Shown here one piece after another: positions 35,301 through 47,376 of a stretch of 64,000 nt of DNA. The translations under genes were made by a program, and so were the position numbers. A model generated the notes under the pieces. It saw only the letters and a program-made list of their open reading frames with translations, did not search any database and was not told where the DNA came from. The first letter of the stretch is position 1. Every line of letters starts with the position of its first letter. Source of the DNA: Lineus longissimus (taxonomy: Eukaryota > Nemertea > Pilidiophora > Heteronemertea > Lineidae); contig NC_088308.1 in the NCBI RefSeq assembly GCF_910592395.1, forward strand, positions 2,604,001 to 2,668,000, written 5' to 3'.

Positions 35301-36120
35301 TTGGCCACTCAGCAGTACTCAACAGCTAGCAGTGCGTGCTCTGAGGGGAGTATTAGCTCAAAGGAGCCTCTTATTACTCCACAATTACCTGGCATTTGAG
35401 GCTGATATCAGGGTTATATTGCTCATGCAAAGATCTTTGAATTGAAGAAAAGCTTGCAATCGGTCAAAATGAAAATGGCGAAATTTAAATTTTTTCAGCA
35501 ATTTTCGCGAATCGCCTAATGAATAGGCGCGAAATTTTGCCGGTTTTCAGAACTGCCATGGTGACTGTGTATTGGTGATGGTGCTCTGAGACCACTGTAT
35601 CATCACCCTCCACAGGAATCATCGGACGGAGAGTCTTCAAATAGGAGTCAAATGTAGAATGTAGCACAACAGGGCCCCTTAGGCCTACCATCCATCAGTC
35701 ATTTCACCACGGCCACAAATCTCATTACATATATCGAGCTTGCAACTGATCCTGTTTTGCGATGATGATACTGGTACACATTGGCCTCGTAATTACAGTT
35801 AGCCTACTGTATTGGTCATTTTCATTATCCGAAGAGGTCATCGATTTAAGTTGACAACATGGTCATTTTCACCTGCTTTCTTCGCTGCATCTGGTTGTGA
35901 TATCAGAATAAATGCCATTACTACCCAATAGTAAAGTAAAAGGGAAGGAAGGGTGCATTTGACACTCAATTACAAGTTTATAATCGAGTAGACTCTCTGG
36001 GCTATTTGTGAAAGCTATGGACATTCAAAGCAAGGCTCAAAGATTTCGACCAGATTTGTCAAGCGAAGAGACACACGATTACCTGTGGTACCCTGGGTTT
36101 CATTTCAGTGAAATCTGAAC

Positions 36121-36155
36121 ATCATCATCATCATCATCAACATCATCATCATCAA
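36121..36155. repeat. (CAT)n microsatellite
   Basis: About eleven CAT triplets with CAA interruptions. No coding context is visible. Confidence 0.9.
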
Positions 36156-39100
36156 CCTACAATCCTTTATCATGAGATTCTTGATTTTTTTCATCACTTT
36201 TGCGACATATAGAAAACGAAAACCCCTGGTGTACGGGGATCAGGATGTAATCCTTGGACTAATGGCCTTCCAAGTCTTTTCTGATCAATTCTCATGCTCA
36301 GGAATACGAAGCAAATTTATATGCTAAAAACCCCCAGGGATGACTGCCCTGATTTATCGCAGCGTTATAGCCTAGTGGTTTTGAAGCAATCAACCGCAAA
36401 ACCAACAGACATCATTCACCTCGTACATCTTCCATTGCCAGAACCTTGTTTTTGTCGTTGGGTCGTTTTTATATATTATAAGGGCATCCAAAATGGCTGC
36501 AAAAAATGGTCTCGCACTTTAATCATGTAGTTGAATTGAATTCATAGTCTGCATATGGGAAGCCACGCCAAGGATTTACTTAGGAGATTGAGTTTGGTAT
36601 GAGAGTTGATAGAAGGGATTAAACTTTAATTGATTCCTGTCGATGATGGAATTGCTGCTGGCCGTTCGATCAGTTGGTGAGATGGGGTGATTATAAGATG
36701 AGGATCGGGAAGCCAGGATGGATGCGGAGAACCACAAACTAAAGGGTCGTGTACAGAGATGGAACGCTACAACGCACAATTGTCACTCGTAACTTGCATC
36801 TTCTTGGCATAGAGACATACTAATCAAGAAAGAAGATGAGCGATCATTAAGAGAAGAAGTTGCTTGACGATTAACAACATCAAGACAGAGACAGCAAGTT
36901 CACTTCGTTGAACAACCAAACGATAGGCCCTAGCGAATCGGCCGTACCAGCTCAGTGGCGTATTGCCTTTCGATTGCCAAAAGACAATAAGCGAAAGAAA
37001 TAACAACATCTGAGCATTTTGGCGCATCATTCGTTCCATCCGTTTACATTCATCTATGTTTGTCCTCCTTATGGCCAACTTTATCTAGGTTTTCAAAGAA
37101 CACATGAAACCTTTGGCCACCACGCTGCTTTAGACCTAACCTATTATAATAGGTTCGATCCGCTACGCTGTGGGACGAATAGGAGTATTGGTTCTTCAGA
37201 CCCGACAAACATATTTACTGTTTTCAAGTGACTTCCGGCTTCAAGGCAATCATTAAGACTATGATGACAGTCTGGGTACACAGCCAAGAGATGTTAAAAC
37301 AGCGGTGGAGAGGTTCGTCTGCAAGACGAAAGAAAGCCTTTGAAAGAAGGAAAATGAAACAGGTGTTATTTGTTCCAGGGTACAAATCTGTCAAGATAAA
37401 AGGGGCTTTCGAACCAAATGGTTGTTAACGAGGCTTCTTTCCACAGAAGAAGACGCGTTGTATAATATTTCAAAAGATGGATTAGCCATTCGTGGCTTCG
37501 GCTGAAAACCTAAACAGTTTCAAAGTGTCTGTTCTTTTTCTAAGATGTAGGATTTGGCTTAGAAGTTTCTAATGGAAGATATACTCGAGTTATCTGTCCG
37601 CAGCTTCCGAGACCGTTCTGTTAATACTTTCATCTGAGCGAACTCCGTTGGATTATTTGTGTTGTTGGTTCTGCCATTACGTTTCATTAGTTCTTACATG
37701 ACGTTTTACCATCCTCTTCTTGATGTCCAGCCCCCAAAAATTTCACGTTGAGACCATATGTCACAAAAGTACCATATCACCGATGATGTATTATTGGTCT
37801 ATAAAAGCTTTCGCTGGTACACGTATATCGTTCGAAGAAAAATGCATTAGTTTAGCAAATTCGATAGCCGCGCGTGTAATTTGGCTTTGATGGAGGTTTA
37901 TTTGCCAATTCCCTTGTCGGATGTTAGGATAATTGTTCTTTGTTGTTATCCGATCGCTGGTCTAAGATTGTTGTTTGCTGTGTGTACAGGGGATCAGGGC
38001 ATGCGCTGGATTCAATCTTCTGACCACTTTAGGTATGGTATAAGCAACCATTACCTGGTTAGCATGGGGTAAGCGAATATCATTCCATCTTTATGTATGG
38101 AATGTAGAAGGACTAGATCAATATAAACAACACAAGGAATTAGTTCAACCTAAACTCTCGAGAGGGTTCATTTGTCATCCTATACTTGTGATAGTGGGGA
38201 GACTGGTCCACCGCGATCCTGCATCTTGTAAGCACCTTGTAAGTGTTATTGTTCTCTCTTTAGATATCGCGAGGCTGTTGAATTCGGTATAAGAGTACAG
38301 TAAAATCACGACGAAAGAGCAAAATATTAACCGTGAAGTAATATAACGATTAATGAAACACAAAAAACTCTGCTCCGGTAAGTCTATGCTGCAAGAAACG
38401 TTTTTTATGATCCTGCAAAGAGTGTCTCATAAATGTTATGGACAATAATTAATAATACCACTTTGATAATGTAGGGAAGCCTTTTCCTCTAATAACTTGT
38501 GCATTATTAATAAATTGATTAAAAAATCTTGAGAAATGTGCCGAGTAATCGATCTCGCCTTCTTATCCAAAAACTGAAACCCGGTTACCAGCAGAAAAAC
38601 TGAAACTGCGCAGATTACATCGGGTAAATTAACACATAATTAGCAAGTTAAACTGCTCGTTGATGTAATAATAGATTAGTGGGCTTTATAGAAATGATTT
38701 GTTTGCAGTAGATGATTAAATAAAGACGTAGTAACAATCAGGAATATTGATGATAGGTTATTTGAGACGTGCGAACAGAAGATTAAAACACCATCTTGGT
38801 GGGTTTCTCAATCTCAACAACTTAGGATATCACGAGGTTTTAGCCATTCAGTGGGTTTCTGGTACGAAACAACGAGTTCCCACCAAAACAGAACTATGCA
38901 ATTTGTGCAAACTCTAAACAGGGTTTACCAGTAAGACGCATTTTTGATCGCTTTGATCACTACAGTCATGCTTCCTCCAAGGACGAGGTTTGTTGACCGG
39001 CCACTTTCTTGAAGAAAAAAGTCAGTTTCTGACCGGCAAGTGCTTCACTGAAAAGTATACTCACTTGAACGTCAAGTTGCTGATCAGATATCAGAAGGTT

Positions 39101-41726
39101 TCCACTAGGATACGATGTGCCTCTGTCATCAGTTTGCTGTCGTACAAACCTTACTAAACTTCGGCGTTTGTTTTGTTTATGATTCTCAATGAACAACAAG
39201 ACAGCCTCAGCAGCATGAAAACTGAGCCTTCTTTCTATACATGAGTCACCTTTCGATCTCATCCATTAGCATCATACACCGTCCTCATACATAATGCCTC
39301 TCAAGCAACCCAAGTAACTTAGTTGGTGTCAGATTGCTTCTCAAAGCTATATTATGTTTGCCATACAAAAATTGACATCAAAAGATGAATCGATACATAT
39401 AGAGAGAGGATTCATGCAGAGCTCGGGTTAACAAAAAGGGCTGATATAGTTTGCGTGGCTGGTGAAGCTCTAGATATGCTCAGAAGGAGCGTCCTAGGTG
39501 ACACCACTAGGTCGGACACCTTCGTCAAGCATCATCAGAAATTGACACTTTCGTCTATAATGATGATGTCATTGGTATAGAGCATCCTCAAAAAAGAACA
39601 CCAAGAACTGAAGTTTCAAGTCATCGTTTATTTTTGGTCTTTGGTTATTTCTTCGAGCTCGTCTTCATGTTTCGGTGACAGATATGACCGGTGTGACAGC
39701 GGATATAGTCCCCCTGGAGTCATAGTCCGGTAGCATTGTATTTGATCAATTAAGCAGCATGATCTATTGTACCGCTAACCCTACTCAAAACATTTAGCAA
39801 TGCGGGCTATTGTTACACGGACTATCAGCCCTAGGACTACTATCCCTTGCACACCTGTCATACACATGCCAACCTCCAACAACGATGTTTGCCTTTGATC
39901 GTTTATTTGTTGCTTATTCACATGTATAGGTCAACTAACGATACAACGCAGTGCGTACGCATACCATCTAAACCACGGGAGAAATGAATTCCCGCAATTT
40001 GCGGCGGCAGTCCATAAGGAGATCCAATAAGGATGACGCAATGGGCCGCCTCGTGAGTCTAGCTGTACTCGTGCTGTGAACACAAACAATGTGCATCAAC
40101 ATGATCAATGATGGCATTCACAAATTGTCTAACGCAGATGTGGTACAAGACCCGATGGCATCAATATAGGACATAAAAATGCCATTGCTGTTATAGTCGC
40201 TCATCGCTCTTGACATAGGACCTCATCCAGGGTAGTAATGCTACTGAGCTATCTACAACACATCAGTTTAAAATATCAGACTATCAGGTTTGCTGCACAT
40301 CCCTGAAGAAAGGCAGCCCGGTGACTGGGAATATGTAGTAAACACACGAATGCTTTCAAAGGTCGAACTCGACACCTTGTATAGCCTATTGCTTTCAATA
40401 AAAAAATTGGACTCAAGCATGAGAATTCGCCAACGCTTTCAAGAGCATCTTTTGTTTTTAAACCATGAAAAAGACAAAACCTCCCCAAAGTATACTCCAT
40501 TTCCTGGCCTTTCCTTGCCCTCGATAGCAGAAACATAAGATGAATCAAGCTACTATTTTTTTTGATGCATGACTCATCTCTCATGTCACTATCTTAGAAC
40601 TTGATACCGGTATTGGAGATGCAAATAGACAAACATCATCAATGACGGCAACATCAACATCAACAAACAAACATTGACTGTGGGCGTCGAGTTGACATAA
40701 AAGACCCGCGATAGGACGCCTGCTGGGAATGCATTACTTGTGTTGAATGCGGTTACGATTGGAATCAAGAATGTGCTTCAAAGAATCAAGCCACATTCAA
40801 TGTATTACCGATCACATGCTATACCATCTCAAAACCGACTGGCACATCCTAGTGCATACACATCATGGACGGAGGACATCTTCAGAGCCGAATGCAGAAG
40901 ACACATTCTGCAGCTTGGCTGGTGATCAAGGGAGTCTTCCAGGGTGTGTTTGGGCATTTGATCAGAGAAACCGCAAATTGGTCTATACGAGGACAAGTCA
41001 CAACCAGAAGACTTGGTCATCATTTCGACAAATCCCAAATTGGTCTTAAGAAAGGACAAAGTCACAATCAGAGGCTGGCATGAGATCACATGACCAACCA
41101 TGACAACAAAGTAATAAATAGATGTTTATTTCCTTACAGTATTGACTATGTACATTTAGGAATGGGGGTCAACTGATACACACCAACAAATAACAAGACC
41201 AAATAAAACAAAAGCAATACTACCCAAGTACGTCCATGAACAGAACAGACAGCATTCACAACCAAATGACTATACAATCTATAGTAGCCCTCAAAGTGGC
41301 ATGCAACTGGCGCTAGCTAAATAATTATACCATCAATGGTATCTTCAAAGGAGGAATGCAACTGGCATTCTTTAAAATAATAATATCAACTTATATGAGG
41401 TCGAGAAGCCCCAACTTCCAAGTTTCTTTTGATACTTTCCCATTCAAAGTTGCTACACCAAAAAATCACTTTGGGAAAGCCATAACTTCGAAACTGACAA
41501 AGCGACAATTTCCATTCAAAATTATGAACTCCCCAAACAATGAACATAATTCCAAGACAGTAGTTTTGCGACTTGGACTGCAGCTCTTCTACACCTACGT
41601 CATACAAAAATGAAGTTCACCTGGAGCGATGAATTAAACCCAAAGTTTACCTTTAACAATCCTATTAAAAAGTAGGTGTAACTTAAAATGTCAGTTGGGG
41701 ATAACTTCAAGGTTCTCTGTGACCAC

Positions 41727-41780
41727 TTGTCCCCCTTGACATGCTCAAGATGAATGAATCAAGCATGTCAACAGGGACAA
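41727..41780. repeat. imperfect hairpin, pre-miRNA-like
   Basis: TTGTCCC-CC-TTGACATGCT (41727-41745) pairs with AGCATGTCAA-CA-GGGACAA (41762-41780). This gives 17 base pairs with one 2x2 internal loop and a 16-nt terminal loop. Weaker pairing (CCA/TGG, CTG/CAG) extends it outward. Structure is clear; any RNA function is inference. Confidence 0.55.
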
Positions 41781-42677
41781 TTTGGCAATTCAGAAACTTG
41801 AGATAATCCCAAACTTATTATAATACTGATAGTTTTGTGACCTGCATGTTAACTTTACACGCCTACACATGCAGTTCCATCTTGAGTTATGGCTGGAAAG
41901 CAATGCCATTCCACTCATCCTTGGAGTATGATGACAAGTTTCAAAGTCCCTACTTAGTCAGGTGGTAACAGACGATTACGTCGTGCCTGTCTTCATTGTT
42001 CCATCTCCATCAAGTGATGGTTAGTAGCTAAATCAATTCATCAATTCATCAAAAACAAAACAGTACATTCATCTATAACGCCAAAAATAAGACCTATTAA
42101 GGAGCAAAACACCTCATGGACATCAATTAACTACAGGCAGGAGCCAGGTCGGCCCGATTAATTACACCAAGTTGCCAAAAGGGGTCTCTCCTATGTGATA
42201 GTGATCATGGTTACGTTTGTATGAGAAATATCCTTATCGCTGAATCAAACACCACTCCGAGCCCTGTGCATACAGGTCACCTTTGACCACCAAGCTCCTG
42301 CCTTAACACCCCCTTTTATACACAGCAATTCGAACATCAGCATCTTGGTCCAGTAATGGAACACCATGGAGAATCAGTTTCCCAACACAACATGCAATAT
42401 CAATTTTTGTTGACTCTGTCCAAAAACTGCTGGCGTTTCCAATTTAAGATCTTTTGACAAATATCCTAGCCATGGCAGAGTGCCATTACTACTAATGTAA
42501 TCCTGAGAAATTTATCCTGAAAGCCCTTATTATGATAACAGATGTAGGCAGTTGTATACCTTGTTGTTCAATCTACATTCGCCGATCACATATTAAAACA
42601 ACGGTAGACGACCCATACTGAAAATCTGACAAGACAAAAGTCTTTTTGGTAGTGCTTCGAGGTATTCAGTTCCATTT

Positions 42678-42786
42678 GGTGATATGAATAAAGACTAGTA
42701 AATGCTTTTATCTAAAACTCCATGTACATTTACACTAGGCCTTCCTGTACAAGTGAAAGCATTCGCTAATCTTTATTCATATCACC
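42678..42786. repeat. inverted repeat with AATAAA in both arms
   Basis: The left arm 42678-42709 and right arm 42755-42786 match as inverted copies at 28 of 32 positions; two of the four differences become G-T wobbles. Each arm holds AATAAA on its own strand (plus 42687-42692, minus 42772-42777), so the element can present a polyadenylation signal in both directions. It may be a small MITE. Confidence 0.75.
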
Positions 42787-43330
42787 CATTGTGAGTGTAG
42801 ACATCACTCAACACAAAAAACATTTCAAAACATACATGAATGCCAGAAAAGTGAACAACTGCGGCTTTTGTAGACTGGTACTTGTTTGACAAAATTGGAA
42901 TCCTATTTTTATTGTGGGATGTCTCGATCACATGATTTTCCACTTCTTACAAAGGTCAAGGTTATAGCAGCAAGGGGTGACATGTCAAGAGAATGTAGAG
43001 ACTGTAACCATTAGCCGTCTGAATTGCAATCACATGATCAAGTCATCCCATAATATATGTTGGTCTTCCAACAGACAACCAGTTAGAACTGATCCAAACA
43101 TACAAACCTGATATTATGGACAAACAATTCGCATAAGCATCTTCTCAACTGATAAAACCTTCAAGCTGAAAGAAGCTCCTTGTAGCTGCAATTCATTCTA
43201 ATGTGAGCACCATTTATAATACAATAAATTGTTAATTTGTCAACATGACTGACATGATATGATATTCTTTCCCAATTAATATTACTTACTAACGATACTT
43301 TCACTTCTCTGCTATATTTCACACAGAACC

Positions 43331-43346
43331 GGGGGGGGGGGGGGGG
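43331..43346. repeat. run of 16 G
   Basis: An uninterrupted homopolymer; the length may be a sequencing estimate. Confidence 0.9.
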
Positions 43347-43932
43347 CATTGACTTATCATTTGACAACCACTTTGAGTTCTGTCAACTGCATGAATTTCA
43401 GTTCTGCCAGATTTACTTTTAGCAGCAAACACAATGCTTCATAATTGACTAAAAGCATCCAACATAGGCAGGTGAGTCCAGCAAGAATTGGAATCTTTAC
43501 ATGTAGTAGTAAACAAAAAACCTGCCACCTCAAGTCAAATCAGCTCCAAGATCTTGCAGATATCATGTTCTAGTTTAATAAGATAAAACCTGACACTACT
43601 CAATTTATAAGACAACTAAAAATAGCCAGACTTTCATTTCAAAGTTAAGCAGACATGTCTCATTCCAATATCAACACAGTCGTATATTACATGTGTTGTA
43701 GTAATGCGAGTACAATGAAAGACAAAAGATTGTGAACCATAAATGCACATATGGAGACTTTACACATTCATTACAGATATCAGCCAGAGGAGGAGTTCAC
43801 GACAGGGACATCATCTCATTGCATGCATTAACAGAACATGCCGACTCCAACTTTATGAACGACAGAAGAAACGACTGGAGTTGAGCAGTAATATCGTTCT
43901 TGATTGTTCCAAGGATATCAAATGGATTCATC

Positions 43933-46410
43933 TCACTCTGTCAAACGGAGCAGCCTCCCAGATGTTGTACAGATCCTGAAAGATTTAAATTCGTATTTGA
44001 ATGACAACTGAGACATGACAATGCTCTATTCTTCAGTATAATGTGATGACTGACTTTGATTACATGTCACTTGCCCAAACTGAACTACGTCACTTACCAA
44101 TCAACCAGATCTGCCCCAATGATATCATGAATGTGATACATCATTCCGAGGCGGGCAACCTTCGGCAGCTTGCGAGTTTCCAAATCCTGAGAAAAAGAAC
44201 CAATAACCTCAATGCAATAATTTCATTACAAGATATCTGCCGTTACATGCTAAACCCACTCTTTGTTAAATTGTAAAATTGATGTCTTTTTGAGAGAAGC
44301 ATGTTTCAAAGACGCATACATCATGTTTTCAAATAGGCTTAAACCAACACCCAAACTGAATATCTTCACACTCTTAACATTAGCACCACTACCATCGCTG
44401 GCAAAAAGGTTTCAGGCTTTTGAACCATTTATACACCCAGTTTTAGAACATGTTTCCAGGCATACTCAAGCAACAGTCCACTGCTTTGAGGGGCAAACTC
44501 ATATCCAACCATAGTCCTGGAAACACAAGTGAACTATCCTGTGAATCCTGTTACTGAACGTTTTCACTAAATTTAACTTCAAGTCAAGAAGGACCCTCAC
44601 TCACTTGTTGTAAAATTTCTCGATATTTTGATTTTCTTATCATTGTGATCACAGCCTTCCTCCCCCGGAGAAAACTTTTGATAAAGATTCCTAGGTCTGG
44701 TATGGATAACCACCAACTTCCCACATCACGTGTATTGAGGACACCGCACTTTATCAGCTGGCTGAAATAAGAAATCGCTGTTATAATCCTAAATGTATTT
44801 GAAACAACGGCACTCTGATCCCCCCCCCCATCTTTAGATAGTCACCCTTTCAATATGAACTGCATTTTTCAACTTCCAAAGATCAATCCCAGCTTCGCTA
44901 CGAGTACTAAGGATGTTTTCTTCCAGGAAATACATGTATATAGCAAGCTTACTTTAATGGTTCAATCTTGATATCACATCCCATCAAATATATGTGAACA
45001 CCAATTGCCCAAAAAATAAGTTCAGGTTTTTCTTTGATACTCACTGGATTTCTTCCTCCTTGAACTTGTACTGAGTCATCAACTTCTGTTTATCAAAACT
45101 AATATCTGGACATTCTTTTATCACAGTATCAAAAAATCGTTCTGAAACAAGAAGATATCAGTTTATCCACAGAAATGTTGATGAAAGACAATTCCACACG
45201 ACATCAATAGGGCTGTCAAGTAGAGCTAGGAGCAAGTATAAAGGCTATCAATGTATTTTATTGAAAATGTACAATTCAATTCAATTCAATTACTCTAAAT
45301 TACTCTAAAATGATTTTCTATGAGGTCTTTTTTTCCATTTAAAGCAACAGCATTCAAACCAAGGAACCTTTAGAGGCAGTCAAATGAAAAATGTCCTAAA
45401 AGTTAAAAACAAACTTCACTGCTTACCAACAAGTGCCAAGTTAGCTCCTGACTTGACAGTGTGTAAGATCACGTGTCTTTTGTAGTCTTCAGTAAACACC
45501 AAACAAAACTCGTCAGCTTCAGACGTGCTCATCTTGAACATACGAACATCACCCCTGGTCCGCAATTCACCCTGAAATAAACAGGACACAAAAGGTACAC
45601 CTTATCAAAAAATTTTGTTTAATTGCAATTTGTCCCCAGTACACTATGATTCATTGGCCGGTTTTCAGTTTCTAGGACATTACTAACTAATTGAAAAAGT
45701 ATCCTGCCCTTTTCAAATCCTGGCCGAAGCACTAGATATGGTTTCATTTGACTACATACCAACTGTTTGTCTGCTAGAGTTCTATTTGTGATCATACTGT
45801 AGAGCTGGTGTTTGACTATGATTGGCGGAAGACGACTTTGAAACTTCTCCACAGGAAACAGATCCTTAAGGTACAACATTGTGGCCTCTGCATCATTTGG
45901 GAACGAAGAGTCTGGAATTCAAAGTGAAAAGTACAATACCTTTTAGAACCGAAGTGTGGTGGCTCATTTTCATTGTCCAACATCATGGACTTGGACACCG
46001 GCTCACAGTAATATGTCTTGCCCAACATCACTCCACCACTGCACCCTTGAAAACATCTAGCTCATACACTATGGAGCTTTTCAAAGAAGTTTGTTAAGGT
46101 GCTGACCAGCAATGTGTTTCACCTGGAACAAAGGGTCATGACATTGTCCAAAGTTGGCTCAGGTCCTCTGATGTGTTCTGAGTACGTGCATTTGTTTGTT
46201 TGAGCTCTAGTTTGTCTTTGTGAGGTCCATTTGGCTGAAAGACCAGGGAAAATTACCTGGCAATTCTGAATTCCACAGCCCATCTTCACTGTCAACGGCT
46301 TTTTCATCTTGCTGCGGCTGTTGTAGCTGCTGCTGAGGCTGAGCAACAAATCTTCGCTTACGACGATACAAGTCTGACACTGGCAGTGGCAAAGATCTTT
46401 TACGATTCAT
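43933..46410 (-). CDS. STK19: STK19 (winged-helix protein, formerly serine/threonine kinase 19)
   Basis: Seven coding exons, all with GT-AG borders and matching phases: 46410-46257, 45911-45760, 45571-45427, 45141-45045, 44761-44605, 44186-44098 and 43975-43933. Together they encode 278 residues. The product matches STK19 along its length: an MNRKR start, LFP...LPPI-VKHQLYS, VFTEDY, a GSWWLSIP segment, FIKSFLRGR and LGMMYHIHDIIGADLVD. STK19 was first called a kinase but has no kinase fold; it is a nuclear winged-helix DNA-binding protein that takes part in transcription-coupled nucleotide excision repair. The N-terminus is Gln-rich (QPQQQLQQPQQ) and longer than usual. A splice acceptor (TTTTCTAG) lies 2 nt before the ATG, so the 5' UTR probably has its own exon. 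The gene lies downstream of MRPL1 on the same strand. Confidence 0.95.
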
Positions 46411-47146
46411 GACTAGAAAAACAGGTGAATAACAGAACATCATATGCAAATGAGTGTCAGTATAGATGCACAACACCCCCAACCTCCCTATCATCGTGAG
46501 CAGACCCTGTGGTCCAGTCATCCTACATGTATTCCCAACCCAACTAACTGCAAAGAAGTGCTTCCTTTCCAGATCAACATAGTGCGCACTACCTACTTTA
46601 TACGCACTGTGTAGTGTGTAGTATACATTTGACAATGAATGAACAAATGAAAACTTGCCAACTGCGAATTACATAATCAACAAACAAAACCGTAGCAAGT
46701 GGTAAAATTGAGGTTGTTAAAAGGTAATACTCATATTTATTTATACTTTCATTTAAATTTCACTGTAATTATACCCACCAATTACGAGAAATTGAAGTAC
46801 TTATTCAGCAAAATTCGTTATTCATTCAATCGGCTCACGAGCCATGTTGTTAGTATGTCACGTGACATATAGTGGCATTCAGTGGCGCCACCTGTGGGAT
46901 ATTCGTGACAATATAAATTTAACCCACTCCTACCCTCAATCATATTCACCGCAAATCAGACCAGATCTAAGGAGTTTTGTTCTTTGAGATGAAGTCAACA
47001 GAAACAGAGAAGACAATGGGTCCTTAGCTCATTATCATCTCAGCTGCCAGCTTTAACAGAAATATTAACAGTAGTTTTCTCTGCCATGCCATACTCATAC
47101 AAAGATATGTTATGAACAAAACACAAGTCTTGATATGTAGATGTAC
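46411..47146 (-). promoter_or_regulatory. STK19 upstream region
   Basis: Non-coding sequence between the STK19 start and the MRPL1 polyadenylation signal. An open frame continues upstream of the STK19 ATG to 46635, but the acceptor just before the ATG suggests it is intron or untranslated sequence. The promoter is probably near the CLEAR-type palindrome at 46854-46869. Confidence 0.4.
46854..46869. promoter_or_regulatory. perfect 16-bp palindrome containing a CLEAR E-box
   Basis: TATGTCACGTGACATA is a perfect palindrome and contains GTCACGTGAC, the CLEAR element bound by TFEB/MITF-type bHLH-Zip factors (also USF/Myc). It lies about 450 bp upstream of the STK19 ATG. Motif seen; binding inferred. 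Confidence 0.6.
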
Positions 47147-47147
47147 A

Positions 47148-47153
47148 TTTATT
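47148..47153 (-). terminator. MRPL1 polyadenylation signal
   Basis: Reverse complement of TTTATT gives AATAAA, 199 nt past the MRPL1 stop codon on the minus strand. Confidence 0.6.
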
Positions 47154-47293
47154 TACACACTTTGTACAAAAATTAAAGTCTTGCACACAGACAAATCTTC
47201 GAGGCCATCACTGACCTCCAAGTCAAAAGAATTCCTCGACTGGACCAGGTTTAAGCTGTTACAATACCAGACATATCAGTAGGCCTATAATGT

Positions 47294-47376
47294 CACATTT
47301 CCAGGATTTGGCCTTAGTGGCCTCATCAAAAATGTTCTCCACATTTCTAGGATTTGGCTGCAACCACCTCATCATC
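47294..47376 (-). repeat. 46-bp tandem duplication over the MRPL1 stop codon
   Basis: The segment spelling the last MRPL1 codons and stop is repeated 46 bp further on in the 3' UTR (copies begin at 47340 and 47294 on the plus strand). The coding copy reads CCAAATCCTAG on the minus strand; the UTR copy reads CCAAATCCTGG. The stop therefore differs between the copies. Confidence 0.65.

Larger units (their letters stand above)
25524..41099. other. about 15.5 kb without a recognisable gene
   Basis: No exon of a known family is visible on either strand. The longest ORFs (26781-27104 plus, 107 codons, with hydrophobic runs; 32981-33331 plus, 116 codons; 40276-40584 minus, 102 codons) show no motif or family resemblance and overlap other open frames. 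The stretch holds two tRNA-like SINE heads (28.4 and 29.3 kb) and a CAT microsatellite (36.1 kb). Confidence 0.45.
41100..43932 (-). other. no ORF; probable STK19 downstream/3' UTR region with hairpins
   Basis: No credible exon is visible. The stretch lies immediately downstream of the STK19 stop codon on the minus strand. It contains possible minus-strand polyadenylation signals (reverse complement of TTTATT) at 42772-42777 and near 41125. Two inverted repeats (41727-41780 and 42678-42786) and a run of 16 G (43331-43346) lie inside. How much of it is transcribed is unknown. Confidence 0.45.

Noticed and set aside
46411-46635. Upstream extension of the STK19 first exon
   Set aside because: A splice acceptor sits 2 nt before the family-matching MNRKR start, so the upstream open frame is most likely intron.
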